DNA of 64,000 bases from Marisa cornuarietis (taxonomy: Eukaryota; Mollusca; Gastropoda; Architaenioglossa; Ampullariidae), in contig SMMW01000003.1 in NCBI GenBank assembly GCA_004794655.1, positions 18,184,501 through 18,248,500 of the forward strand. Direction: 5' to 3'. Each line of letters opens with the position of its first letter. Within the stretch, counting starts at the first letter, position 1. The notes beneath the pieces were generated by a model. It was given only the letters and a program-made list of their open reading frames with translations. It was not told the DNA's origin and searched no databases. Below are positions 35,593-47,365 of this stretch, piece after piece. A program made the translations under genes and the position numbers.

Positions 35593-37850
35593 GACTGCTC
35601 GTCACAATATCATCTATATGTCCTCAGGTTGACTGTTGTCACAATATCATCTATATGTCCTCAGGTTGACTGTTGTCACAATATCATCTATATGTCCTCA
35701 GGTTGACTGTTGTCACAATATCATCTATATGTTCTCAGGTTGACTGTTGTCACAATATCATCTATATGTCCTCAGGTTGACTGCTCGTCACAATATCATC
35801 TATATGTCCTTAGGTTGACTGCTCGTCACAATATCATCTATATGTCCTCAGGTTGACTGCTCGTCACAATATCATCTATATGTCCTTAGTTGACTGCTCG
35901 TCACAATATCATCTATATGTCCTCAGGTTGACTGCTCGTCACAATATCATCTATATGTCCTTAGGTTGACTGCTCGTCACAATATCATCTATATGTCCTC
36001 AGGTTGACTGTTGTCACAATATCATCTATATGTCCTCAGGTTGACTGTTGTCACAATATCATCTATGTGTCCTTAGTTGACTGCTCGTCACAATATCATC
36101 TATATGTCCTCAGGTTGACTGCTCGTCACAATATCATCTATGTGTCCTTAGTTGACTGCTCGTCACAATATCATCTATATGTCCTTAGGTTGACTGCTCG
36201 TCACAATATCATCTATATGTCCTCAGGTTGACTGCTCGTCACAATATCATCTATGTGTCCTTAGTTGACTGCTCGTCACAATATCATCTATATGTCCTTA
36301 GGTTGACTGCTCGTCACAATATCATCTATATGTCCTCAGGTTGACTGTTGTCACAATATCATCTATATGTCCTCAGGTTGACTGCTCGTCACAATATCAC
36401 CTATATGTCCTTAGGCTGACTGCTCGTCACAATATCACCTATATGTCCTCAGGTTGACTGTTGTCACAATATCATCTATATGTCCTTAGGTTGACTGCTC
36501 GTCACAATATCATCTATATGTCCTCAGGTTGACTGCTCGTCACAATATCATCTATGTGTCCTTAGTTGACTGCTCGTCACAATATCATCTATATGTCCTT
36601 AGGTTGACTGCTCGTCACAATATCATCTATATGTCCTCAGGTTGACTATTGTCACAATATCATCTATGTGTCCTTAGTTGACTGCTTGTCACAATATCAT
36701 CTATATGTCCTTAGGTTGACTGCTCGTCACAATATCATCTATGTCCTTAGGTTGACTGCTCGTCACAATATCATCTATATGTCCTCAGGTTGACTGTTGT
36801 CACAATATCATCTATATGTCCTCAGGCTGACTGCTCGTCACAATATCATCTATGTGTCCTTATGTTGACTGCTCGTCACAATATCATCTATATGTCCTCA
36901 GGTTGACTGCTCGTCACAATATCATCTATGTGTCCTTATGTTGACTGCTCGTCACAATATCATCTATATGTCCTCAGGTTGACTGCTCGTCACAATATCA
37001 TCTACATGTCCTCAGGTTGACTGTTGTCACAATATCATCTATATGTCCTCAGGTTGACTGTTGTCACAATATCATCTATATGTTCTCAGGTTGACTGCTC
37101 GTCACAATATCATCTACATGTCCTCAGGTTGACTGTTGTCACAATATCATCTATATGTCCTCAGGTTGACTGTTGTCACAATATCATCTATATGTCCTCA
37201 GGTTGACTGTTGTCACAATATCATCTATATGTCCTCAGGTTGACTGTTGTCACAATATCATCTATATGTTCTCAGGTTGACTGTTGTCACAATATCATCT
37301 ATATGTCCTCAGGTTGACTGTTGTCACAATATCATCTATATGTCCTCAGGTTGACTGTTGTCACAATATCATCTATATGTTCTCAGGTTGACTGTTGTCA
37401 CAATATCATCTATATGTTCTCAGGTTGACTGTTGTCACAATATCATCTATATGTCCTCAGGTTGACTGTTGTCACAATATCATCTATGTGTCCTTAGTTG
37501 ACTGTTGTCACAATATCATCTATATGTCCTCAGGTTGACTGTTGTCACAATATCATCTATATGTCCTCAGGTTGACTGTTGTCACAATATCATCTATGTG
37601 TCCTTAGTTGACTGTTGTCACAATATCATCTACATGTCCTTAGGTTGACTGTTGTCACAATGTCATCTATATGTCCTCAGGTTGACTGCTCCTCACAATA
37701 TAATCTATATGTCCTCAGGTTGACTGTTGTCACAATATCATCTACATGTCCTCAGGTTGACTGTTGTCACAATATCATCTATGTGTCCTTAGTTCACTGT
37801 TGTCACAATATCATCTATATGTCCTCAAGTTGACTGCTCGTCCCAGTGCT
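35593..37850. repeat. 37/38-bp minisatellite, about 60 copies (2.26 kb)
   Basis: The unit starts GTTGACTGCTCGTCACAATA and continues TCATCTATATGTCCTCAG (38 bp). In the 37-bp form GCTCGTC is replaced by GTTGTC, and a shorter form ends TCCTTAG before TTGACTG. The 38-bp form dominates from about 35775 to 36985 and the 37-bp form almost alone fills 37015-37850. This is the largest array in the window. Confidence 0.97.
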
Positions 37851-40800
37851 GTCTACCTGTCTCACCGCACGCTGCTCACAAGACACGCCCTTTGTAAACT
37901 GCCAGGGCTCTTCTTCTGGAAAATTGGTTTTGTCTGTTATTAGTCTGATCAAAGAGTGGGTGGATAGTGAAGAGGAGGGCCACAGGCGGAGCACGAGTCG
38001 CGTGTCTAATGTTTTTGTAATGTTCGTCTAACGTGATATAATGTTCATGTAATGTACAGTTAACGGTTACTGAAATGTTCATGGTGAACAATACAGGTTT
38101 TTAGGTCTGGGTGCGCAGAACTCTTGCACAGAACTCGAGAAATAGGTACCCGACCATTTGTGAGTAGTGCTGTTGTATAAACATACATTATCCGTCTGTT
38201 TGACTGTCTAGCTGGATAGCTACGCACGAGCGTTTGTGTGTGTGTGTGTGTGTGTGTTCACGCATCTTGCGTGTGTGTTTGCGCGCAGTGACATACAATC
38301 GTACATTGCTTCATGTTTCACATTCACAAAACAAAGCCCAATGTGAAAGGTAAGGCTAAAGGTCTTGAGGTGTGGAGACGGCTGTAGGTTTGACTGACGG
38401 ATGCAAGATGGATGGCGTGTTATGAATCCCACTGGAGTTGACATTTTCACTCTGCTGTGTGTTCAGTCACCATGGTAGTGCGGAAGCCAAGTTATGGTTA
38501 ACTGTAAGTACAACAACAGGTGTTAGTACAACCGGCATGGTGTTCTGTCAGGCACGTCAGGTGAGTTTACAGCAGATTCTTAAGTTACGGACTTGATGAT
38601 TAGGCGATTTAGTCAAGATGAGCAACGATCAAAGGCTTTTATAATGCCTTCCTTCAGCAAACAACGACAACAACAACAACTTACACACACACATTCACGC
38701 ACACGCGCGCACTCACACACATGCACACACACACACACACATGCAAGCACATAGATGCACACGCGCGCGCGCACACACTCAAAAACATCTCCTACACACG
38801 TACACGTGCTTATACGCGCACACACACGCATATACAACGCAGGTCACACAGAACGTACAAACAAACAAACAAACACACACACACACGCTCATACACGTAG
38901 GGATCGTATCTTCCAGCACCAGACCCTATTGCCGATCGTCAAGTATTAACCTGTTCCCAGCCAACAGTTGTTCGTGTCAAGTTTGTTTCTATTAATCATT
39001 CGTGTCAGGGCAAGTCTTCCACAGACTAATCTTGGCAGCACAATAAGGCAATCTTCATGACATGTAAAGACACCTGTGGCACCTTATAAAGTGACTTTTT
39101 ACCTGAGACATTAGTGTCATCGCTACGACGAGCACGCCTTATATCAAGGTGTGTTGTGTGAAGACTTTATTGCGGCCATTGCAAACGTTCCATTAGGGGG
39201 AAACCTGGTCTCGAAGTGGTGAAAATAAGTGGTGAAAATAAGAAGGCTGAAGTAAACAAAACAAGTCAACGACACTGAAGTTATGTGAAAGGTAAATTAA
39301 AACCGAACCCCTCCCACCGTTTCTTTTACTTGTTTAGACTTCACAATATTTATACCGGACTAAAAGTGAAAATAATTTAGCGGAACTACAGTCAGCTAGC
39401 TTCAAGAAGTGGTCCTCCAAAACAAGAGCACTTTAGTCGTACAAACAGGAAACTAGCTGAAAGAAGAGAAATCATGTGCAGGGTGCAGGTGGTTTTGTTG
39501 TCGTCCGTATGTCAGGACAAGATGACGCGATGAATGGACTAAAGTTGAGTGGAAGGAGATTAAGTGAATAAAAGAGAAGCACAAGGAGAGAAGGACGGTA
39601 TTGACCGTTAAAGTGACATCATTTGTAATGAGATTCACTTGCTGATGGTTAGCAATTTATTAGTCAGGTTTCTGAATGAATTGCAGGTAATTTGATTAGA
39701 GTCAAACACGTGAAGGAATTGTTAGTAATTTTAAAATATAGTCAAACACGAAGCGTTGCTTGAAAACGAAAGCTGAAATCGGTCTCCGCATTTATTGCTT
39801 TCGGGATCAAGTACGATGTCAAAGGAAAATATATAATTACTGAAAAATGATAGTTAAGAACGCTTACACGAAATCAGTAAGACAGCTTATAAATGATATT
39901 GTTATTGTTGTCTTCTCTGTGTGTGTGTGTGTGTGTGCGTGCGAGCGCGAATGCATGCATCAAACGGCCACTTTTTTCTGTTTCCTCGTTTGTCTTACCT
40001 CATTTGCGACCCCGACTTATCTCCCCTTCCATTACAACAATTTTTCTGTTTAATTCTCTCCCTTGTCTCCCTCTGTCCTCATGTCTCGTGGCCCACGTAT
40101 TTCCTATCCGTTTAGTGCACGTACGCGTGCGCATGCCTGGGTCGCGATCCCCGCCCCCGCCAGTAAAACAAGTAGAAGACTGCCCACAAGGAGGCTGATT
40201 AGACTGCGCTATGAATAGAACTCTACCTCCGAAGCATCGCGAGGAATGCGTGACCCTTGTAGTTGTCATCTTCCACTCGGCGGCTCGCAGACTGCACGTG
40301 CTAAGCGATGCGAGGTTGTGGCGGGCGGCTGAGCAGTGTATCAGTACGCCTGGCTGGGAGGCGTGGGAGGCTTTCAATTAACGCCCAACGATCGTCCACC
40401 GGAAGTGGCATGGTCCTGTGGACAGCCGCCTGGTGTAGGCGCCAGAATTGGCCAGGCACGAACATCGAGGGGATGTGGCCTTTCTGGCGACCTGAATGTA
40501 ATTGGTGGGCAGCACTGCAGCTTCGCCAGCGCCAGAAACATTTGCCGCCAGCGATACTTGAGATGTTTGCTTAGCTAGACAGACATCTTGCATCTCTCGC
40601 GCATGCGCGCACACACACACAGAGAGATAAAAGTACATATGAAGATTAGAAAATGCTATAAATACAAAGAGTTCCCATTTGTTTATTTTTAATAAAGAAT
40701 GTTGGTGAAAATCGTTTACACTGGTAAAAAGTAAAGACGTCAGTAAACGTAACAACAATTAAGTCCTTTTCTTGAGTTGTTGATATTATTCCTCAGTATA

Positions 40801-41925
40801 CTTTGCTAATGTCGCATTTGATGACAATTTCGTTACACAAAGGAATGATGAAAATATAAATTGTAATAAAACGCAGACGAGCTGTTCGAAATTTAATTTT
40901 AAAATAGTAAATTAGCGAAGGAAGAATAAACATGAAGAATTCTTTTTTTTATTAATGTAACTCGGTAAACGCAGACATAACAATGTCGTTAGAGCCTCGG
41001 GTGTCAGGGTCAGGTGGAGTGTCAGGTGGAGAGTCTGATGCTGACACACTGAAGAACATTGTCACTGACACACATGATCAAACAGTCGCACAAGTCACTC
41101 GTGCCTTAAAACTGGACAGGTGTCATAGACACACGACAGAATGACACAAAGCTGGACAACTGTGAACAATTTAATTTCATTCACTTGGTGAAGGAAGTGG
41201 GTTTTTTCTAGATGACATTTGCAGTTCGCGAATTGGATACATCTAAAATTTCACTGGAATATCCTGTTTCCAAGTTAGCAGACAATCAAGGAAGCGGATT
41301 TCTTTCTTCTTCGGTCGAGCGTCACGTCTCTCCTACTCAAAATCGTTCGTCTCTTCCTTCCCTCCGCCTGTCACCAGCCTCATTCCGCCCACGCCAGCAT
41401 CAAGAAAGGCGTCGGTGTAGTCGGTGACAAGCAGCCACCCGGCAGCCAGCAGACATTTGCCAGACAAAGAACTTTGGTCCACCGCAGCAGTTTTTCCGAC
41501 GACGGCTGTCAACGGCAGAGGTTGATCACCGTGTAGGTGTTAAGAAATGTGACAGGTTTGAACTGTGTGATCGGACTGGGTCATAGCTTAATAGATTTTT
41601 TTTTTTTGGTGCTCTTCACGAGGAAGAAAGCCCTTTGAGATTAAAAGTTTAAGGTGGAAGGGCTGCTTTTGAAAAAGTTAAGAAAATAGGGAAAACAACT
41701 AGTTCTGTTGTTATTCTATCCTTCAACTTAGTTGAGGTTTTAATATATGTAGCAGTTTTTTTTTTGAATGTGACAAAATGTATATGTAGCGTGGTTGTGA
41801 AAGTATTGTAAATGTTACTGTAAATATACACCGTCACTTGAGAAAAAAGATGTTAGTGATACTTTTGTAGTTAATAGTTTTTAAGGAATCATTTTATGGA
41901 ATTATGGGTTCATCGTTACTCTATA
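37851..41925. other. Intergenic stretch with simple repeats
   Basis: (GT)n at 38236-38257, an AC-rich low-complexity region at 38675-38895 and (GT)n at 39919-39938 are the clear features. From 40750 to 41000 it is AT-rich. No gene is recognised; open frames at 40000-40758 on both strands have no recognisable domain. Confidence 0.55.
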
Positions 41926-42420
41926 TTTAATAATAATAATAATAATAATAATAGTGAAGATTTTTATAGCGCATATTCACACTCATAGAGAGCATGCTCT
42001 TAGCGCTTAAAACGGGGAAGAGACATGGACTAAGTAGATACAGAACAAAGGGGACGAAAGAAAACGACAGTACTGACGAAACAGAAAACATTAAAAGGCA
42101 TCAAGTAACAGGAACAGAGAAATATAGTGATTCTGCGAGAAAGATGGGTAAAGTAGCAAGAGGGAAGGGGGCGGGGTTAAGAAGGACGAGCATTGTGTGG
42201 ACTGTGTTAGGAGAAATGCTCAAGGAAGAGGTGCGTTTTCAGTGCAGATTTGAAAGATTCAATTGTAGGAAGGTGGCGGATATGGAAAGGAAGAGAGTTC
42301 CATTGTTTTGCAGCACAGTAGCCAAAAGTCCTGTGACCATATGTTGTTGTTCTGGTGACAGGAACAGTTAGGATACGGTCGTCAGACGAAGAGCGTAGTT
42401 GTCTGGTTGTCACAGGGCAT
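41926..42420 (-). mobile_element. 5'-truncated LINE (- strand): RT C-terminus plus 3' UTR and (ATT)n tail
   Basis: The - strand frame 42413-42207 reads QLRSSSDDRILTVPVTR, then GHRTFGYCAAKQWNSLP, then TIESFKSALKTHLF and a stop. The order RSS...VP.TRT...G.R.F...A...WNSLP...S...FKSALKTHLF is the common C-terminus of CR1/L2-like LINE reverse-transcriptase proteins. After the stop comes a ~250-bp 3' UTR ending ATGCGCTATAAAAATC, then an ATT microsatellite tail (complement of 41929-41955). The sequence loses LINE similarity above about 42420, so it is heavily 5'-truncated. This is not the same family as the 3-kb and 62-kb copies. Confidence 0.85.
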
Positions 42421-43724
42421 TTGATTTAAAGATGAGGATAATGTGATTACATAAAAGCAAACACACACCCACACAGCCCCCCCCCCACACACACACACTC
42501 ACAGAGACCCATATACACACCCGCAGAGAAAGGGAAAAGACCCACACGCAAAGGTAGCGAGGAGACCCACAGATCCACACAACACTGAGCGAGAGAGAGA
42601 GAGGGACTGATTGAATGAATGAATGAAGACGGATAGAAGAACACGATTTAAAGAGAACATGTTGGAACACAAACTACCCCAGCACCACTCCACCCCTTTT
42701 AGCCACCCCAGCACAAGTTGAGATGCCACAGGTTGAAACTAGTTGACACAAGTGTCTAAGCCAGTCAGGGAACTCTACACCGCAGTGTCACTCGTCCCTG
42801 ACACGGAGGAGAATGGCCTGCACCTGCCCGGCATAATTTGAAGACAAAAAATGTGAAAGAAGTCTGCTTCGCTTTAAGTTCTGATTACATGTTCACCTCT
42901 CCGTCTTTTCTGCGGCCGTGTTGAAGGGGACCAGCCTGCACTAACATGCAAAGAAAACTACCCGAAATGCACACCACTGTGATTACAGAAGGGGTCAGCA
43001 TTGACAACAGAAGGTGTCCTTACCCTAATCGCCACCTGATGTGAAGATGAAAGAACACCGCAAAACAAGTGCAACTGTGTCAAAGTGCGACTTGAGGTCA
43101 ACTGACTGACCGAGTTGCGAGTACTTTACAACGAGCTGTCAGTAATCAGTGAATATGGAAATCTTAATTTCCAACCTTTTCAGGTTCATCCTCATCCTCC
43201 CTCCCCTTGTCTTCACCTTCATCTTTGGTTCTTCTCTAATTTCCTTGCTCGCCCATGCATGTGCACTATTAGTTATGTTTGTCGAGAATTACCTTAAGAG
43301 GCTCGAGATGTTACAAGAGCAGCTCGCACCATCTTAGATCGAAAGAGACCTAATCAGACCATGACTACAAGAAGGAGGATAGCTCTCCTCAGCTGTCACA
43401 CATTAAAGGGACGCCCACACAAATGTCGATAAACTGATTCTCTATATTAAATAGACCTCCCGGCTCTGCTGCTGGATGCATATATGAATAGTCGACCCAG
43501 TAAAGTATGGCAAAGAAACCTCTCAATTTCAATAATTTCTGACACGACGATGCATTAGGAGAAGCTCACAGATGTGATGATATTGTTATCAATTCATTGA
43601 TATGAGAAGAGTTCGAGGCAGGATATCTTCAAAGTAAGGAAACAATCTGATAGTAGGTGGAAAATTATCGTTTCCTGAAAACTTTGGGAAGGCGTTGAAC
43701 AGTCTGAATCACTGAAATAGCAAA
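42421..43724. other. Intergenic stretch
   Basis: AC-rich low complexity at 42462-42500 and a GA run at 42589-42604. A short open frame at 43155-43337 is listed separately. Nothing else is recognised. Confidence 0.5.
43155..43337 (+). CDS. Small open frame, predicted membrane peptide (doubtful)
   Basis: ATG at 43155 opens about 60 codons ending LEMLQEQLAPS. Residues about 6-25 (FRFILILPPLVFTFIFG) and 27-44 (LISLLAHACALLVMFV) are strongly hydrophobic, followed by an amphipathic, charged tail (ENYLKRLEMLQEQL). This is the layout of a small two-span membrane peptide. However, pyrimidine-rich DNA readily produces such frames by chance, and no family, promoter or splice context supports it. Confidence 0.15.
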   Translation: MEILISNLFRFILILPPLVFTFIFGSSLISLLAHACALLVMFVENYLKRLEMLQEQLAPS

Positions 43725-43812
43725 TAGAGAGCTGACGATACACTGAAAGGAATTTCCGGGACCTGAACCAGCGACAGTCAGAAAGGCGCGTGCTTGCTGC
43801 CCCCTTAAGATA
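43725..43812 (-). mobile_element. Possible tRNA-like SINE fragment
   Basis: On the - strand the sequence GCTGGTTCAGGTCCCGG contains a B-box-like GGTTCAGGTCC preceded by CAGCAAGCACGCGCC. It may be a decayed tRNA-derived element. There is no second copy in the window, so the call is weak. Confidence 0.25.
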
Positions 43813-44384
43813 AGCTGAGCGGATTTTGATACAGCGAGAAAAAAGTGCTGCTGAGTGGGACACAGCAAAGATAGGAAATATTATAGTAGTACTTAGTATC
43901 TTTGGATACAGTGATTGCTTGGCTGCGAGTGAAAACCCAAACAGGAAATGAAACACAGGCTGACTTCATCGGGTGGGCTCTTGTGTGAGAGAGACAGAGA
44001 TCGTAGGCTGATGTGTGATAACTCACAGGAAGCCCGAGATCACGTACACGCATGGCAGTTGACAATTCACAAACATGCTTTGACAATGTCTTAAACTTTG
44101 TCATCTAGGGATGGGGCAAACAGAATTATGTACGACAGGCCAGGATATTTGTTAAGGTCATTTTTTTAACCTGTTTTTCTTTGCCTCTTTTGTCTCTACC
44201 CGTACTTGTTAGTCTTTAGTCTCATTCATGAGTGGCGTGCCTTGTCAGCGAGGGAGTGTCCCCCCACCTCCAACGATTGGCAACAGTCAAGAAATGAATG
44301 AAAGAATTCATGAGTGGAGTGCACACAAAATTATTATATTGATTTTATGAGTTTGTATTGATATGATTCACGTTTATTGTATAA

Positions 44385-44420
44385 GAATAATAATAATAAG
44401 GAAAATTTGTAAGGCGTGAA
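44385..44420 (-). mobile_element. Possible LINE/SINE 3' end with ATT tail
   Basis: On the - strand CGCCTTACAAATTTTCC is followed directly by (TTA)n. This is the same kind of ending as the LINE tail at 41926 (CGCTATAAAAATC then ATT repeats). No coding remnant was found beside it. Confidence 0.25.
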
Positions 44421-44469
44421 GCAAATATGGATAAAGCAGCCAGTTAGGATTTAGCAAAGACCAGCCATT

Positions 44470-44544
44470 GAGAACGCTTTCCAATCTTCGAGAACGCTTT
44501 CCAATCTTCGAGAACGCTTACCAGTCTTTGAGAACGCTTCCCAG
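44470..44544. repeat. 20-bp tandem repeat, about 4 copies
   Basis: The unit GAGAACGCTTTCCAATCTTC is repeated with increasing divergence to the right. Confidence 0.9.
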
Positions 44545-45086
44545 AGACCGACTGGATCTTAATGATCCCAGACTCGCTGGCCGTTGGCTGTGTGTTAGCG
44601 ACATCCACGCACAACCAGTGGACGATCAGTGGGCGGAATGAGCGAAAAAAAGTAGCAAAATTCTCAGGCGCTAGGTGTCGCTCGTCAAAGGGTCAATGAA
44701 CACGTCACTTTGTGGATCAAGGCCGTGCCACTCGGTGACGTGCATCGCTTGACATTTCGGCTCTTCGATTCGCTACCCTTATGGTTCGATGCGATGTACT
44801 CGTTAGCATCCGCCACGAACAGGCGACAGCCGCACATTCATCACTCACCTGTCGGAACCAAGTGCTTTGATGAATTAGCACTGGGGAGGGGAGAGGTGGG
44901 GGCTAGGCCGGTCGATTCAATCATTTGCCGATTCGACCACTGGGCGAGTCGATTCGACACAGCCCATAGAAGCTTTAACAACTACCTACAGTCGTTTCCT
45001 CCACATCACCATCCATGAAATGATTGAAATGTTGATGTAGTCGCCTTGATCGGCCTTGGGAGTCTTACGCACAACGATATTTGTTC

Positions 45087-45150
<64 letters not shown>

Positions 45151-45653
45151 ATACACAACATCCACACACCCACATACAATGCAGGTTTCGATCAGTCGAC
45201 ACTCGCCAGCCTCTTGTTCGCATTCGCAAGGCTTTGGCAGCCGATGGGACGTTTTCTAATAAATATGAAGGAAAATTTACAGACTAAAACTAGTTTAATA
45301 GGTCTGTTTGTGTGTTTGAATTCCTTCTCTTTTCAATGACAAATATAACTACTTTGTCTCATTGAGAAGAGGCTCAGTGTTCGCTAAGATTTCCCAGTAC
45401 TGTGAGAGATATGAAGGCGAGAACACATCACATCGACATGGCACGAAAAGAGAACTCATCAAGGGCCAATATCAAATGGGCTATAGAGAAGGATTTGTTC
45501 TACTCTCGGTAACTGGAGTAAAGTAAACCCATTTAGCACATCGCTACCGTTGATACCCAGCTTCTACACAGACAACACACGTACATACACAATAGATAGC
45601 GCCGCCACAGTCAGTACCACCACATAAAAAGAGGGTACACGGGTACGACTGGT

Positions 45654-45729
<76 letters not shown>

Positions 45730-46039
45730 CTCATAGAAACTGAGCACTAACTCTTGCCAACTTGATGGCACTGAAATATTTTTGCACAGACAACCGCCAT
45801 CATCAACAGCATCAGTTTTGCCAAAAGTTGTAAAAATCCGCGGTCTTACTACGGCTTTAACACCGCCCTGCTGCCGCAAACTAATTGTTTATAGTATTTA
45901 AGTGGACGCAGTTCTTCCTCCTTATATTTTCCACTGATTAGTCTTGGGAGCGGTGCATGAACAGGATGTCGACTGCATTCCCAAATGATAAATGTGGTTT
46001 CTGCCACCTTGCCACTTGCCCTGTGAATTTTCTAGACTA
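44545..46039. other. Intergenic stretch with two long dinucleotide tracts
   Basis: (GT)n at 45091-45148 (about 29 repeats) and (AC)n at 45655-45726 (about 36 repeats) are the clear features. No gene is recognised around them. Confidence 0.6.
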
Positions 46040-46390
46040 CTATACTGAGTACTTTCATGCTTTCTGGTTGCCAGCAATTGACAAACATGTTCTCTGCTTT
46101 CAACTGTGTTGACTTTAGGAGAGAGTCAAAACCCTACTTTACACCAAACAGTCAAAGTAACCGCCCTGCCTCACCTGAACTGCCACATCTTGCTTCTTTG
46201 ACACTGTGTTGCTGTGTCTCTGTACATTTGTTAGTCAACAAGTTTTTCTGAGGTCAGAGTAGATGTTATTTTAATTTGGACTGGGACTCTCTTGAACACT
46301 TGTGAAGATTACTTTATGTTTGTGTAAAGCACGTTGCACCTTGTGTAAAGTGGGGAAAATGTGCTGTAAAAATCTACTTTACAACACCAG
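46040..46390 (+). mobile_element. Possible LINE 3' fragment
   Basis: The + frame contains a decayed FRRESKPYFT string, like the FRRELKTYLF motif that ends CR1/L2-type LINE proteins. It is followed by a 3' UTR-like part ending GTGTAAAGCACGTTGC ... GTGCTGTAAAAATCTAC, like LINE tails. The support is thin, and it lies about 190 bases left of the foldback element. Confidence 0.35.
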
Positions 46391-46576
46391 GCAGGTTACA
46401 CAGACACACTTCTACCATTAGGAGCCTATAGGTGCGAGCACTGAGTGGGTGCGGTCTGTGACTGTTTGCAGCGACAAATATTGTTAGGACATTGTGTATA
46501 TGATTGCTTATGATTGATGTAAGTTACAGGTGCATAAAATCTGTTATTAATTTCACAGTTTTCACCCTTAGCATCA

Positions 46577-47158
46577 TTAAAGACCAACCTGAATGGTTTT
46601 CGAAGTTTTCATATATCGGTAGATATAGGCGATATAAAGCTAACCTGTAAATTTTAGCCTCAAAAACCATCCGTTAATTAATTATCCGCTACGATTCGTA
46701 CTTACGATCAATAAGCGCCGTTAATTAACAGTGTACTACGTCACACTAGTGCACCATTCACAACATTGACAGCCGTCAACACCAAACAGAGAGGGAGAGA
46801 GAGAGAATGAGCGACAGTTCGGGTTATTGGGATGCTGAAAGTCTGTATTTCTCGTGATTCTAAAAAACTGCTACTTAAGCACGAGAAATGCAGACTTTAA
46901 CGTCCGAATAATCCCAACTGTCGCTCCTTCTCTCTCTCTGTTTGTTGTTGACGGCTGCCAATGTTGTGAATGATGCACTAGTGTGACGTAGTACACTGTT
47001 AGCGGCGCTCGTTGATCGCACGTGCGAATCGCGTACTTTGCTAGCGGATAATTAATTAACGGATGGGTTTTGAAGGCTAAAATTTACAGGTTAGGTTTAT
47101 ATCGCCTGTATCTACCGATATCTGCAAAAAAACGCAAACCATTCAGGTTGTTCTTTAA
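46577..47158. mobile_element. 582-bp foldback element (near-complete palindrome, MITE-like)
   Basis: The two halves are reverse complements of each other over almost the whole length. The left arm begins TTAAAGACCAACCTGAATGG and the complement of the right arm begins TTAAAGAACAACCTGAATGG. Shared inner blocks are TATATCG.TAGATA, AAATTTTAGCC, GGATAATTAATTAACGG, AACAGTGTACTACGTCAC, CATTCACAACATTG and a GAGAGA run. The centre is near 46867 (CTGCTACTTAAGCACGAG). It has no coding capacity. Both ends are TTAA, which is palindromic, so a TTAA target-site duplication and a TTAA-ended terminal repeat cannot be told apart. Confidence 0.9.
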
Positions 47159-47317
47159 ATCCTAATGACAGAAACATGTGGTGCCGTTCAGTCTACTAAG
47201 CATGACTTCACAGCTTCACAGCAAAATGAAAGGAAAGGGAAGTTTCAAGTCTCCATTTGATAATCAGAATATTGATATCAATGTGTTGTAATTGCTCGAC
47301 TTCTTTTGGTGGTAGGG

Positions 47318-47322
<5 letters not shown>

Positions 47323-47360
<38 letters not shown>
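47323..47360. repeat. (AC)n microsatellite
   Basis: About 18 AC repeats continue into AAACAC variants. Confidence 0.95.

Positions 47361-47365
<5 letters not shown>

Noticed and set aside
38675..38895. His/Thr- and Cys/Val-rich open frames
   Set aside because: They arise from AC/GT low-complexity DNA.
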